Positions 9,671 through 18,931 are shown, counted from the stretch's first letter. The stretch is DNA of 64,000 nucleotides from Lysobacter panacisoli (GCF_009765165.1 NZ_VLNU01000002.1:1-64000), one strand, 5' to 3'. Translations and numbers: made by a program. Notes: generated by a model not told the origin, from the sequence alone.

Positions 9671-11068
9671 TTACGGGCGGATGCGCTGGATGTTGGTGAT
9701 GCGGTCCACGAAGCTCTGTTTCTCGTTGAACAGCAACGGCGACAGCGGCGAAACGGTGACACCGTTGGTGCGCGCGCGCATGGTCTTGCCGTCGCCGTCC
9801 TTGAACGTCAGGCCGGTGGTGTCGTGGATCACGTAGGGCTCCCCGTCGATCTGGCCGATGACCATCATCACGTGGCCGGGGATGTAGACCAGGTCGCCGA
9901 CCTGGAGTTCACGCACCGCCGGATCGCGGCGATCGCGGCCGTCCTTCGCGTCGAAGGCGATGCGGTTGAGCGCCGGGCTTACCGCCTGGTCGCTGGTGTT
10001 GCGCGGCAGCTGCACGCCCATGCTGCGGTAGATCTCGGAGACGAAGCCGCTGCAGTCGCGGGCGTTGTAGCTGTGGCCCCAGCCGTAGCGCTCGCCGAGG
10101 AACTTGAAGCCCTGTTCGATCAGGTTGCGCTTGTTGAGCGACAGATAGTCCGCATCGCTGGGCTCGCGCCGCGGCAGCAGCGCAGGCGCGAAGCGCAGGC
10201 GCCCATCGGCTTCGCGTACGGGCAGTTCGATCACGTCGGCCGTGTAGGCGTGCTGTCCGTTGACCGGACGTCCCACCGGCCAGTCCGCCAGCAGCGGCAC
10301 GCGCACGCCCATGTCGAGCTGAAGTTCGGACACCGCCGGCTCTTCCGGCGTGAACACAGTGGTCGCGCGCGCGCCGGTGACGATGCGATAGGGCGTCTTG
10401 CGGCCGTAGCCGAACACCTGATCGGCGCTACCCTGCGCGACGAAGCGCTTCTCGATCCACGCTGCGTAGCGCGTGTTGACCACGAACCACCACTCGCCGT
10501 CCCGGCTTTCGTGCGCGATCACCACCGGATCGCCCGGGAACAGGCCGCTTTCCTGGAAGCGGTCGATGTCGTGGTCGTCGCTGGAATTGAACACGCGGGT
10601 GCGCGTCGGGAAGGTGCGCAGGTCGGCGCGATGCACCACCAGTCCGTAGCGCGTTTCCTGTCGCTGCGGGATGGCCTGCGGCTGCGCGTTCGCGACGATC
10701 GCGTCGAGTGCCTCGCGCGTGAGCATTTCCCCGCGCTCGTCGTAGATCGCGCGGGTCGGGCGCTTCGACAGTCCTTCGACCCAGCCGGCGACGCGGGCGC
10801 GGTCGAGTTCGGCCGGCAGCGCCTGCAGGTCGTGCATGCTGCGGTCGAGCTGCATCAGCTTCGCGTTCTGCGCGGCGATCGCGGCGGCGTCCATCACCAC
10901 CCGGTCGGCGTCGGCCTGGCGCTGCACCCAGAACGCCGGGTCCAGCTGCGCGCGCTCGACGCCGACGACGCCGGTATCGGGCACGGTCCAGGCGCGTTCG
11001 AACGCCGCCGCCTGCGGGGTCGCGAAGGACAGGAAGGCGAGGGCGGCGAGCGTGGCGATCAGTCGCAT
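9671..11068 (-). CDS. Secreted SH3b-NlpC/P60 murein endopeptidase
   Basis: 465 residues from an ATG giving a clear signal peptide (MRLIATLAALAFLSF, cleavage near the AAA at 20-22). Then come an N-terminal stabilising region (about 25-130), two SH3b-like domains (about 135-300) and a C-terminal NlpC/P60 domain. The catalytic cysteine is Cys339 (NARDCSGF), with His399 (PGHVMMVIG) and His415 (VIHD). The order matches multi-SH3b murein lysins such as DvLysin and Bacillus YkfC, which cut the gamma-D-Glu to diaminopimelate bond. It is the first gene of the minus-strand set; its product L-Ala-D-Glu would feed the epimerase next door. A longer frame reaching 11206 exists but would bury the signal peptide. 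Confidence 0.9.
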   Translation of the reverse strand: MRLIATLAALAFLSFATPQAAAFERAWTVPDTGVVGVERAQLDPAFWVQRQADADRVVMDAAAIAAQNAKLMQLDRSMHDLQALPAELDRARVAGWVEGLSKRPTRAIYDERGEMLTREALDAIVANAQPQAIPQRQETRYGLVVHRADLRTFPTRTRVFNSSDDHDIDRFQESGLFPGDPVVIAHESRDGEWWFVVNTRYAAWIEKRFVAQGSADQVFGYGRKTPYRIVTGARATTVFTPEEPAVSELQLDMGVRVPLLADWPVGRPVNGQHAYTADVIELPVREADGRLRFAPALLPRREPSDADYLSLNKRNLIEQGFKFLGERYGWGHSYNARDCSGFVSEIYRSMGVQLPRNTSDQAVSPALNRIAFDAKDGRDRRDPAVRELQVGDLVYIPGHVMMVIGQIDGEPYVIHDTTGLTFKDGDGKTMRARTNGVTVSPLSPLLFNEKQSFVDRITNIQRIRP

Positions 11069-11255
11069 GGCACGGAATCCGGTGTCGGGCGGGCAAACCG
11101 GCGTGCGCGCCGGCTTTGTGTGAGGCCGCGGGGCGGGCCGTGCCGACGCGAACAGCCCGCGGCTCGGCGGGAATTCCGCGTCGCTGAGCCTGCCCGGTTC
11201 GATCATCGCGTCCCCTCATGGCCGCCGGATATTGATGGCGGCCGGCTGGGCAGAA

Positions 11256-11283
11256 TAGATACTTCTTTTTCTTGGATAGTCAA
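11256..11283 (-). promoter_or_regulatory. Putative promoter for the NlpC/P60-epimerase-RpiR gene set
   Basis: On the minus strand TTGACT (11283-11278) is followed after 16 nt by TATCTA (11261-11256), in the only AT-rich stretch of the 289-nt divergent intergenic region. The -35 hexamer lies inside the perfect palindrome at 11269-11286, so a bound repressor would block it. The transcript would have a leader of roughly 180 nt before the start at 11068. Assigned by eye. Confidence 0.5.
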
Positions 11284-11286
11284 GAA
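11269..11286. promoter_or_regulatory. 18-bp perfect inverted repeat, candidate operator of the divergent locus
   Basis: TTCTTG, a 6-nt spacer (GATAGT), then CAAGAA form a perfect dyad. Imperfect symmetry extends about four more bases each side through flanking T and A runs. It is centred between the two divergent gene sets and overlaps the minus-strand -35, 8 bp from the plus-strand -35. The RpiR-type regulator at 7667-8515 is the obvious candidate ligand, but this is inference. Confidence 0.5.
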
Positions 11287-11293
11287 TAAATTA

Positions 11294-11322
11294 TTGACCG
11301 GGTACTCCAGTCATGTTACACA
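11294..11322 (+). promoter_or_regulatory. Putative promoter for the transglutaminase-TonB receptor-lysA gene set
   Basis: TTGACC (11294-11299) is a strong -35 match; 17 nt later TACACA (11317-11322) is a weak -10. The start of the downstream gene is at 11358, giving a short leader. The rest of the intergenic region (11069-11255) is GC-rich with no further signal that I can see. Confidence 0.4.
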
Positions 11323-11357
11323 GCCATGAAATCGACACCCAGTGAGTCGGCTGCGAC

Positions 11358-12851
11358 GTGGACGGTCCCTTGTTACCGCTGCAATCGCCAGTGCCCGGCA
11401 CGCGTCCAACGCGCGTGATCGCCGGGGCCATGCTGACCCTCGCACTCGCCGCGGCCGCCGGTGCCGCTCCGACCTCCCAACCGCTTCCCGCTGCGATGGC
11501 GGAGATCGACGCCGGCCGTTTTGCCGACGCGACCGCGCGGATCGACGAGGCGCTCGCACGGCCCGGCGTCGATGCCGAAAGCCGTGATGCGCTGGAGTTC
11601 CAGCGCGAACGTATGCGCCGCATGCGGCTGGATTTCGACCTGACCGAGGCCGAGGCGAAGGCGCAGCTGCGCGAACGCATTCCGGACTTGCGCGACGAGG
11701 AGTTCGCACGCTGGACCGCGTCGAACCAGCTCGAGCATCTGGTGATCGACGGGCAGCCGTTCTACTTCAGCCGATCCGTCTCGAACCTGTTCCGTGTGAG
11801 CCCCGAGGCGGTGGCGCGTCGCGCCGCGCCGTTCAAGCCCACCGAAGGGCCGATGGAAAGCGCGAACGCCTACCACGACGAGGCCGTCGCGCAGTCGCGC
11901 AGCAGTGGCGACACGAGCGTCGCACCGCGACGCGTGCGCGTGACCCAGTCGATCTCCGTGAATGCCGATGCGGTGCCGACCGGTCAAACCGTGCGCGCGT
12001 GGATTCCGTATCCGCGTTCGCTGCGGGGCCAGCAGGAAGATATCCGCTTCGTGTCCAGCGTGCCGGACAAGCATGCGATCGCACCCGAATCGACGATGCA
12101 GCGCACGGTGTACCTGGAAGAGGCGGCGACGAAGGGCAAGCCGACGACGTTCTCGATCACATACGAGCTGACGATCTTCGGCCAGCACCATCGCATCGAT
12201 CCGGCCAAGGTCACCGCACTGGGCGATCGCCCGGATCTTGCGCCGTACCTGTCCGAGCGTGCGCCGCACATCGTCTTCACCGACGACCTGCGCGCGTTCT
12301 CGCAGCGCGTCGTCGGCGACGAGAAGAACCCGTACCGCATCGCGCAGAAGCTGTTCCAGGCGGTGGACCGGATTCCGTGGGCCGGTGCGCGCGAGTACTC
12401 GACGATCACCAACATCAGCGACTACGCACTGCATGCCGGCCACGCCGACTGCGGGCAGCAGACGCTGTTGCTGATGGCGCTGCTGCGGCTCAACGGGATT
12501 CCGTCGAAGTGGCAGTCGGGCATGGTCTATTCCGACGGCAGCTACGACAACCTCCACGACTGGGGCGCGCTGTATCTGGCGCCCTATGGCTGGGTGCCGA
12601 TGGACGTGACCACCGGCCAGTTCAAGGACGCGCGCGATCCGGACGTCGAATGGTTCTATCTCGGCGGGCTGGACGCCTACCGCATCGCGTTCAACGACGA
12701 CTACGGAACGGATTTCGTTCCGGCGAAACGGCATTTCCGGTCCGAGACCGTGGACTCGCAACGCGGCGAAGTGGAGTGGGCAGGGGGCAACCTCTACTTC
12801 GACCAGTGGGATTACGCGTTCGCCGCACAGGTGCTGCCGGCGACGCGTTGA
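11358..12851 (+). CDS. Exported transglutaminase-like cysteine peptidase-fold protein
   Basis: 497 residues starting with GTG. The N-terminus has basic residues (GTRPTRV) followed by a hydrophobic alanine-rich stretch, a probable signal peptide. An alpha-helical region (about 45-180) precedes a beta-rich segment (190-300) and a transglutaminase-like core. The catalytic triad is visible as Cys365 (GHADCGQQ), His400 (NLHDWG) and Asp416 (PMDVT). Bacterial members hydrolyse or form amide bonds, and some act on peptides or envelope polymers. It is the first gene of the plus-strand set, 53 nt before the TonB receptor, so a periplasmic role in processing imported or released peptides is plausible. 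The reaction is unknown. Confidence 0.75.
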   Translation: MDGPLLPLQSPVPGTRPTRVIAGAMLTLALAAAAGAAPTSQPLPAAMAEIDAGRFADATARIDEALARPGVDAESRDALEFQRERMRRMRLDFDLTEAEAKAQLRERIPDLRDEEFARWTASNQLEHLVIDGQPFYFSRSVSNLFRVSPEAVARRAAPFKPTEGPMESANAYHDEAVAQSRSSGDTSVAPRRVRVTQSISVNADAVPTGQTVRAWIPYPRSLRGQQEDIRFVSSVPDKHAIAPESTMQRTVYLEEAATKGKPTTFSITYELTIFGQHHRIDPAKVTALGDRPDLAPYLSERAPHIVFTDDLRAFSQRVVGDEKNPYRIAQKLFQAVDRIPWAGAREYSTITNISDYALHAGHADCGQQTLLLMALLRLNGIPSKWQSGMVYSDGSYDNLHDWGALYLAPYGWVPMDVTTGQFKDARDPDVEWFYLGGLDAYRIAFNDDYGTDFVPAKRHFRSETVDSQRGEVEWAGGNLYFDQWDYAFAAQVLPATR

Positions 12852-12904
12852 AGGTCAACCAGTTTTCTTTTGCATTTCAACCTTGTGAGAGAGGGGAGAG
12901 GGGA

Positions 12905-15900
12905 ATGAGCGGCAAGGTTTTGCGTAAGGCAGCGCTGTGCCTGGCATTGGGCACGTGCATGGCGTCGATGGCGCCGTTGGCGATGGCACAGAACGTCACC
13001 GGTTCGGTCGCGGGTCGGGCCAGTGCTGGCGACCAGATCACCGTGGTCAACAAGGCCACCGGCCTGAGCCGCACGGCCACTGTCGATGCCAATGGCACTT
13101 ATCGCCTGGGCCAGTTGCCGGTGGGCGACTACAGCCTGCAGGTGAACCGCTCGGGGCAAGCTGTCGGCGACGCGGTGGCGGTGAACGTCTCGCTGGGCAA
13201 CACGACGACGGTCAACCTGGGCAGCTCCGGCAGTGTCGTCAACCTCGAATCGGTGCAGGTCGTCGGCTCGCGCGTGGTCAACCGCGTGGACGTCAGCTCG
13301 ACCGAAACGGCCACCAACATCACCCGTGAGGAACTCGCACGTCTGCCGGTGCAGCAGAGCATCGAAGCGGTCGTCCAGCTCGCCCCGGGCGTGCAGGCCG
13401 GCAACGCGACGTTCGGCGGCCTGACCTTCAGCGGTTCCTCGGTGGCCGAGAACGCCGTCTACATCAACGGCCTCAACGTCACCGACTTCTACACGCGACA
13501 GGGCTTCTCCAGCGTTCCGTTCGCGTTCTACCGCGAGTTCCAGGTCAAGACCGGCGGCTATTCGGTGGAGTTCGGCCGCAGCACCGGTGGCGTGGTCAAC
13601 ACGATCACGCGTTCGGGCACCAACGAAGTCGAAGGTGGCGTGGAGATCACGTTCGAGCCAGCCGCCATGCGGTCCTCGGCCGATGATCAGTACCACTCGG
13701 ACGGCACCGTGCATGCGCTGGCCAGCCGTGACACCCAGCAGTTCACCAAGGCCAACGTCTGGGGATCCGGCCCGCTGGTGCGCGACCGCCTGTTCCTGTT
13801 CGCGATGTACGAGCAGCGCGACACCGGCGAGCGCAACACCAACGACCCCGGCAACACCTGGACTGACAGCGACACGAACGACGGGTTCTGGGGCGCCAAG
13901 CTGGACTGGAACATCACCGACAACCACCTGCTTGAAGTACTGGCCTTCTCCGACAAGTCCGATACGGAGGCGGCGGCGTACAACTACGTCTTCGCCACGG
14001 GCGAGATCGGCGCCTACCAGGGCGACAGCTTCTCCACGACGGGTGGCGACAACTGGTCGCTCACCTACACCGGTCACATGACCGAGAACTTCGTCGCCAA
14101 GGCGATGTACGGCATCAACAATCGCAGCAGTTTCGTGCGTTCGGCATTGGATGAACAGTGCAGCCGGGTGACGGCCGGCTCCAGCTACTCGACGATCTAC
14201 AACTCGATGGGCAGGCCGGTGCTTGGCTGCCATCCGACCGGAAACTCGGTGGTCAACCGGGACGACGAACGCGAAGCCTCGCGCCTGGACTTCGAATGGA
14301 GCCTGGGGGATCACCTGCTCCGCTTCGGTTTCGATCGCGAACTGATGACCACCGAGCAGTCCTCGCGCTATCCGGGCCCGGAGGGTCAGACCTACACCGC
14401 CATCACCGTCGTACCCGGCCAGGAGATCTGGGACACGTCGGGCGCATTCGTGCCGGCAGGCGTCACCCAGGCCATCGACGCGCGCAGGCGCCTGCTGGGC
14501 GGTACGTTCGAGACGGAGGCCAATGCCTTCTACATCGAGGACAACTGGAACGTCACGCCCAACTTGCTGCTCAACCTTGGCGTGCGCTGGGACAGCTTCG
14601 ACAACCGCACGGCGGCCGGCGACAGCTTCATCAAGATTGACGACATGATTGCGCCGCGCGGTGGCTTCTCGTGGGACATGAAGGGTGATGGCAGCACCAA
14701 GCTGTACGGCAACCTGGGCCGTTACTACCTGCCCGTCACCAACAACATCAACGTATCGTTCGCTGGTGGCCTGATCGACGAGCACACCTACTACGCTCTC
14801 AATGGATGGAGCCAGCAGACCAATCCGGTCACCGGCGCTGCTTACCTGGCGCCCGTGCTCGGCCCGCAGATCGGCCCGGTGGACGACCGCCTGAACGTCG
14901 GCGGGGGCGACCTGCGCCAGAGCGTGGACCGCGACATCAAGGCGGTTTACCAGGACGAGTTCATCCTGGGCTACCAGGCCATGCTCGATCCGGCGTGGTC
15001 CTGGGGCGTCAATGGCACGTACCGCCGCATGGAACGGGCGCTCGACGACATCCGCATCAACCACACACCATGCGGACCGACCGGCAGCACGCTGTTCCCG
15101 ATCGGCAATCCCGGCGAGAACCTGACGATCTGGGGCGACGAAAGCATCGGCTGCGCGGCCGAGGGCTGGATCACCATCGACACCTCGAAGGACGGCTACC
15201 GCAAGGGCGGCAGTGGCGAGGTCATCGGCTACTACGATCCGGAGCGCACATACAAGGCAGTGGAATTCCAGATCGATCGCGCATGGGACGAGAAGTGGGC
15301 GTTCAATGCCTCCTACCTGTGGTCCAAGTCGGAAGGCAACTTCGAAGGCCCAGTAAATTCGGACCTGGGGTATGGCGATACCGGCATGGTCCAGCACTGG
15401 GATCACCCGGCCAACAACGAGCGCTACGGCTACCTTTTCAACGACCACCGCCACCAGATCAAGGTGCGCGGCAGCTACGCACTCAACGAGCAGTGGACGT
15501 TTGGCGCCAATCTGCAGGCGCAGTCGGGCGGTCCCGTGACGGCCTTCGGCGTCGTATGGCCGAACGACAGCACCGCGGCTGGCAGCTTCACCAATGAGTT
15601 TGGCAGCGGCGGATCGGGCTGGATCTGCGTGGATAGATGTTCCGGCCGGGATCCGGTCACCGGCGTTGCGTACACGTACGCGGACCGCGTACTCGAGTAC
15701 ACGCCGCGCGGCGCCTACGGAACCCTGCCGTGGACCTGGACCCTGGGCGCCAACGTGACCTGGAAGTTGCCGGTGGAGACGACCGACCTGCAGGTGCGGT
15801 TCACTGTCTTCAACCTGACCAACAACCAGGAGAAGGTCAACATCCACTCTCGCTACGAGGCCGCGCCGGGTGTCTACCGTCCGTACTTCGAGGAGGGCAC

Positions 15901-15952
15901 GCGGTGGCAGTCGCCGCGCTACGCGCAGCTGGTGGTGAGCTGGCGCTTCTGA
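12905..15952 (+). CDS. TonB-dependent outer-membrane receptor with N-terminal carboxypeptidase-regulatory-like domain
   Basis: 1015 residues. A signal peptide (about 1-29, ending AMAQ) is followed by a CarboxypepD_reg-like beta domain (about 30-100), a plug region (VQVVGSRV to about 230) and a large beta-barrel ending in the terminal phenylalanine expected for outer-membrane insertion (VSWRF). The start is chosen at 12905 because of a very strong purine ribosome site (GAGAGAGGGGAGAGGGGA) and the signal peptide; the frame is open further upstream. The layout is Oar/SusC-like, typical of uptake of large peptides or oligosaccharides. No anti-sigma or TonB-box regulator accompanies it. Placed with murein peptidases, it may import muropeptides (inference). 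Confidence 0.92.
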   Translation: MSGKVLRKAALCLALGTCMASMAPLAMAQNVTGSVAGRASAGDQITVVNKATGLSRTATVDANGTYRLGQLPVGDYSLQVNRSGQAVGDAVAVNVSLGNTTTVNLGSSGSVVNLESVQVVGSRVVNRVDVSSTETATNITREELARLPVQQSIEAVVQLAPGVQAGNATFGGLTFSGSSVAENAVYINGLNVTDFYTRQGFSSVPFAFYREFQVKTGGYSVEFGRSTGGVVNTITRSGTNEVEGGVEITFEPAAMRSSADDQYHSDGTVHALASRDTQQFTKANVWGSGPLVRDRLFLFAMYEQRDTGERNTNDPGNTWTDSDTNDGFWGAKLDWNITDNHLLEVLAFSDKSDTEAAAYNYVFATGEIGAYQGDSFSTTGGDNWSLTYTGHMTENFVAKAMYGINNRSSFVRSALDEQCSRVTAGSSYSTIYNSMGRPVLGCHPTGNSVVNRDDEREASRLDFEWSLGDHLLRFGFDRELMTTEQSSRYPGPEGQTYTAITVVPGQEIWDTSGAFVPAGVTQAIDARRRLLGGTFETEANAFYIEDNWNVTPNLLLNLGVRWDSFDNRTAAGDSFIKIDDMIAPRGGFSWDMKGDGSTKLYGNLGRYYLPVTNNINVSFAGGLIDEHTYYALNGWSQQTNPVTGAAYLAPVLGPQIGPVDDRLNVGGGDLRQSVDRDIKAVYQDEFILGYQAMLDPAWSWGVNGTYRRMERALDDIRINHTPCGPTGSTLFPIGNPGENLTIWGDESIGCAAEGWITIDTSKDGYRKGGSGEVIGYYDPERTYKAVEFQIDRAWDEKWAFNASYLWSKSEGNFEGPVNSDLGYGDTGMVQHWDHPANNERYGYLFNDHRHQIKVRGSYALNEQWTFGANLQAQSGGPVTAFGVVWPNDSTAAGSFTNEFGSGGSGWICVDRCSGRDPVTGVAYTYADRVLEYTPRGAYGTLPWTWTLGANVTWKLPVETTDLQVRFTVFNLTNNQEKVNIHSRYEAAPGVYRPYFEEGTRWQSPRYAQLVVSWRF

Positions 15953-16064
15953 TCGATGTCGCGAACGCCGGGCGGTGCACGCGGCCCGGCCTCGATGGAC
16001 TGGCGGGCGTGCTGCGAAAGCAGGCGCCCGCATCGCATCGACGGCATGCAATGGATACGACGAC

Positions 16065-17354
16065 ATGAGTGTGGTTGAAGGCAAGGCAATGACGGCAATC
16101 GCGGACGTGGCCGCATCCAGAACGTTCGACGGCGTCGACCTGCACGCACTGGCCGCGGCGATCCAGACGCCTTTCTACGCATACTCTGCCAATGCGATCC
16201 GCCAACGCATCGCCGGTCTGCAGACAGCGTTCGACGGCCTCGATCACCGCATCTGTTACGCGGTGAAGGCCAACTCCAATATTGCGATCCTGCAGTTGAT
16301 GGCACACCAGGGAATCGGTGCGGACATCGTCTCCGTCGGCGAGCTGCAGCGCAGCCTGGCTGCCGGCATCCCGGCCGAACGCATCGTGTTTTCCGGCGTG
16401 GGCAAAACGCGCGAGGAAATCGGCAAGGCACTGGCAGTGGGCGTGTGGCGCTTCAACGTCGAGTCCGCGGACGAGCTCGCGCTGCTGGAGCAGGTGGCGA
16501 AAGAGCAGGGCGCATGCGCGCGCGCCGCGGTTCGCATCAATCCGGACGTCGATGCGCAGACGCACGCCAAGATCTCCACCGGCAAGGCCGAGAACAAGTT
16601 CGGCGTGTCGATCGACGAGGCCCGACGCTGGTTCGTGCAGTCATCGGGAAGTGCGCACTTGCGACTGGATGGGCTGCACGCGCACATCGGATCGCAGATC
16701 CTCAGTCTCGAACCTTTCCGTCGAGCGCTACGGCGCGTGGAGGACTTCCGTCGCGAACTGGTCGAGGCTGGGCACGAGATCCGCAGCGTGGACATCGGCG
16801 GCGGCCTCGGCGTGTCGTATCGCGCGGGCCTTGACCGCCCGGTCGACGTGAACGAATACGCGGCGCTGGTGCGCGAGATCTTCGCCAGCTTCAACGGCAC
16901 GCTGGTGCTCGAGCCCGGGCGGTACCTGGTCGGTGAGGCCGGGATCCTGCTCACGCGCGCGATCCGGGTGAAATCCGCTGGCGAACGGGAGTTCCTGGTC
17001 GTCGACGCGGCAATGAACGACTTGCTGCGGCCCTCGCTGTACGAGGCATGGCACGACATCGTGCCGCTGCACGACCGCCGCGAGCCCGCGCGCTACGACG
17101 TCGTCGGTCCCGTGTGCGAGACCGGTGATACCTTCGCCCGCGACCGTGCCATGACGCGTTGCCGGGCGGGCGACCTGTTGATGATCGGCGGTGCCGGCGC
17201 GTACGGTTCGTCGATGGCATCCACCTACAACTCGCGGCCGCTGACTGCCGAGGTCCTGCTCGACGACGGCCGCTACGCGGTCATCCGTCGTCGCCAGTCC
17301 TTCGCCGAGATGGTGGCCGGGGAACAACTACCGCAGGCATGGAATGAAACCTGA
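16065..17354 (+). CDS. lysA: Diaminopimelate decarboxylase (stand-alone LysA)
   Basis: 429 residues of the fold-type III PLP decarboxylase family. It shows the PLP lysine Lys68 (YAVKANSN), HAHIGSQI, the glycine loop DIGGGLG, EPGRYLVGEAG and the active-site cysteine Cys351 in PVCETGD, with the C-terminal YNSRP segment. These match enzymes that decarboxylate meso-diaminopimelate to L-lysine. An ATG at 16089 has a better ribosome site (AAGG) and would remove eight residues. Its stop overlaps the next gene by 11 nt. Xanthomonads are known to carry a fused aspartate kinase-LysA for biosynthesis, so this copy inside a murein-peptide locus is probably catabolic (inference). There is no signal peptide; it acts in the cytoplasm. 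Confidence 0.9.
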   Translation: MSVVEGKAMTAIADVAASRTFDGVDLHALAAAIQTPFYAYSANAIRQRIAGLQTAFDGLDHRICYAVKANSNIAILQLMAHQGIGADIVSVGELQRSLAAGIPAERIVFSGVGKTREEIGKALAVGVWRFNVESADELALLEQVAKEQGACARAAVRINPDVDAQTHAKISTGKAENKFGVSIDEARRWFVQSSGSAHLRLDGLHAHIGSQILSLEPFRRALRRVEDFRRELVEAGHEIRSVDIGGGLGVSYRAGLDRPVDVNEYAALVREIFASFNGTLVLEPGRYLVGEAGILLTRAIRVKSAGEREFLVVDAAMNDLLRPSLYEAWHDIVPLHDRREPARYDVVGPVCETGDTFARDRAMTRCRAGDLLMIGGAGAYGSSMASTYNSRPLTAEVLLDDGRYAVIRRRQSFAEMVAGEQLPQAWNET

Positions 17355-18918
17355 GTCGGGTCTCCGCCGCGCCTGCTTCGGCGCGTTGCTCGCCTTCGCG
17401 CCGCTACTCGCTTCGGCGGCGCAGACCGATCGCGTCGTTGTCGATGCCGCATTCGACGCAGTCGTGCAGCGTTACCGGTTGCCGGGGCTGGCGCTGGGCA
17501 TCGTCGAGGACGGACAGGTCGTCTACACGCGCACGACCGGCGAGCGCATCGCCGGCAGCGGCGAGGCCATCGACCGGCAGACGTTGTTCAAGGTCGCGTC
17601 CAATACCAAATCGATGACCACCGCGACGCTGGCGCGACTGGTCGATGCGGGCAAGCTGCGCTGGGACGATCCGGTGACGAAATGGTTGCCGCAGTTCCGC
17701 ATGAACGATGCGTGGGTCGGTCGCGAGATGCAGGTGCGCGACCTGCTGATCCACAACAGCGGGCTGCGCGCGGGCGCGGGCGATCTGATGCTGTGGCCGG
17801 AGCCGAACACGTTCACCCGCACCGACATCATCCACGGACTCGCCTACCTGAAACCGCAGCGGAGTTTCCGTTCCGGCTACGACTACGACAACCTGCTGTA
17901 CATCGTCGCCGGAGAGGTCGCCGCCGCCGCGGGTGGCGCGCCGTACGAATCGCTGGTGCGGCGCGAGGTGTTCGTGCCGCTGGGCATGTCGCGATGCCAG
18001 GTCGGACAGTGGAATCGCGCGCAGGTCGGCAACGTCGCGCAGCCGCACATGCGACAGGGCGAACGCAACGTGCCGGTACGCAGCGACGGCGACATCGTGC
18101 CGGCCACGACGATGGATCCCGCTGGCGGTGTGCGCTGCAGCCTCGACGACATGCTGCACTGGGTCACGGCATGGCTGAAGCCGTCGCCCGCGACGGTGCA
18201 GTGGCTGTCGAAGGAACAGCGCGAAGCCGTGTGGGCGCCGCAGATGCAGATGCCGCTGTCGAAGCGGATGCGCGAATGGGACAACAGCCATTTCTCCGCT
18301 TACGGCTATGGCTGGCGCCTCGCCGACGTCGACGGCGCGTTCAAGGTCGCGCACACCGGCACGCTGATGGGCATGTATTCCGCGGTGACGATGCTGCCGG
18401 ACAAAGGCGTGGGCTTCGTCATCCTGATCAACGGCGAAGGCGAGGACGCGCGCACCGTGCTGAGCCAGGTGCTGGTCAAGCATTACACCCGTCCCGCCGC
18501 GCGACTGGACGCCGCGCACTACGCCAGCGAACTGGCACGTGAGGACGCCGCGCGTCCGGCCGCGCAGAAGGCACCGGATACGTCGGCGCGGCGCAAGGCG
18601 ACGGCGAAGGAGTTCGCGTCGCGGTTTGGTGTGTATCGCGATCCGTGGTTCGGTGAGGCACGGTTATGCGCGGACGGAAACGTGGTGCGCTTTCGTTCGA
18701 TCAAATCGCCGGTGCTCACCGGCGTGGTACAGAAGGTCGGAGCCGGATGGCTGGTGGACTGGGACGATGCCAGCGTCGATGCCGAGGCGTGGCTGGATTT
18801 CGCCCCTCAGGCCGACGGAACGCAGTTGCGCATGAGCAAGGTCGATCCGCAGGCGGACTTCAGCTACGACTATGAAGACCTGGCGTTCCAGCGCGTCGGC
18901 GAGTGTGCGCGACCGTGA
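17344..18918 (+). CDS. Exported serine hydrolase of the beta-lactamase/D-aminopeptidase family
   Basis: 524 residues with a signal peptide (ending about ASAA, residue 26). The penicillin-recognising active site is complete: Ser86-x-x-Lys89 (SNTK), Tyr181-x-Asn183 (YDN) and a His-Thr-Gly triad at 337-339. A C-terminal beta domain (about 420-524) resembles the extra domain found in many beta-lactamase-family esterases and D-aminopeptidases. It overlaps the lysA stop by 11 nt, so translation is probably coupled. Members cut D-amino-acid peptides or esters, so action on D-Ala-containing stem peptides would suit the locus. True beta-lactamase activity cannot be excluded. Confidence 0.85.
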   Translation: MKPESGLRRACFGALLAFAPLLASAAQTDRVVVDAAFDAVVQRYRLPGLALGIVEDGQVVYTRTTGERIAGSGEAIDRQTLFKVASNTKSMTTATLARLVDAGKLRWDDPVTKWLPQFRMNDAWVGREMQVRDLLIHNSGLRAGAGDLMLWPEPNTFTRTDIIHGLAYLKPQRSFRSGYDYDNLLYIVAGEVAAAAGGAPYESLVRREVFVPLGMSRCQVGQWNRAQVGNVAQPHMRQGERNVPVRSDGDIVPATTMDPAGGVRCSLDDMLHWVTAWLKPSPATVQWLSKEQREAVWAPQMQMPLSKRMREWDNSHFSAYGYGWRLADVDGAFKVAHTGTLMGMYSAVTMLPDKGVGFVILINGEGEDARTVLSQVLVKHYTRPAARLDAAHYASELAREDAARPAAQKAPDTSARRKATAKEFASRFGVYRDPWFGEARLCADGNVVRFRSIKSPVLTGVVQKVGAGWLVDWDDASVDAEAWLDFAPQADGTQLRMSKVDPQADFSYDYEDLAFQRVGECARP

Positions 18919-18931
18919 GTTGCCCGAGCGC

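Noticed and set aside
12812..16084. Long open frame on the minus strand opposite the TonB receptor
   Set aside because: Same high-GC artefact; no recognisable domains, and the plus-strand receptor has signal peptide, plug and barrel end.
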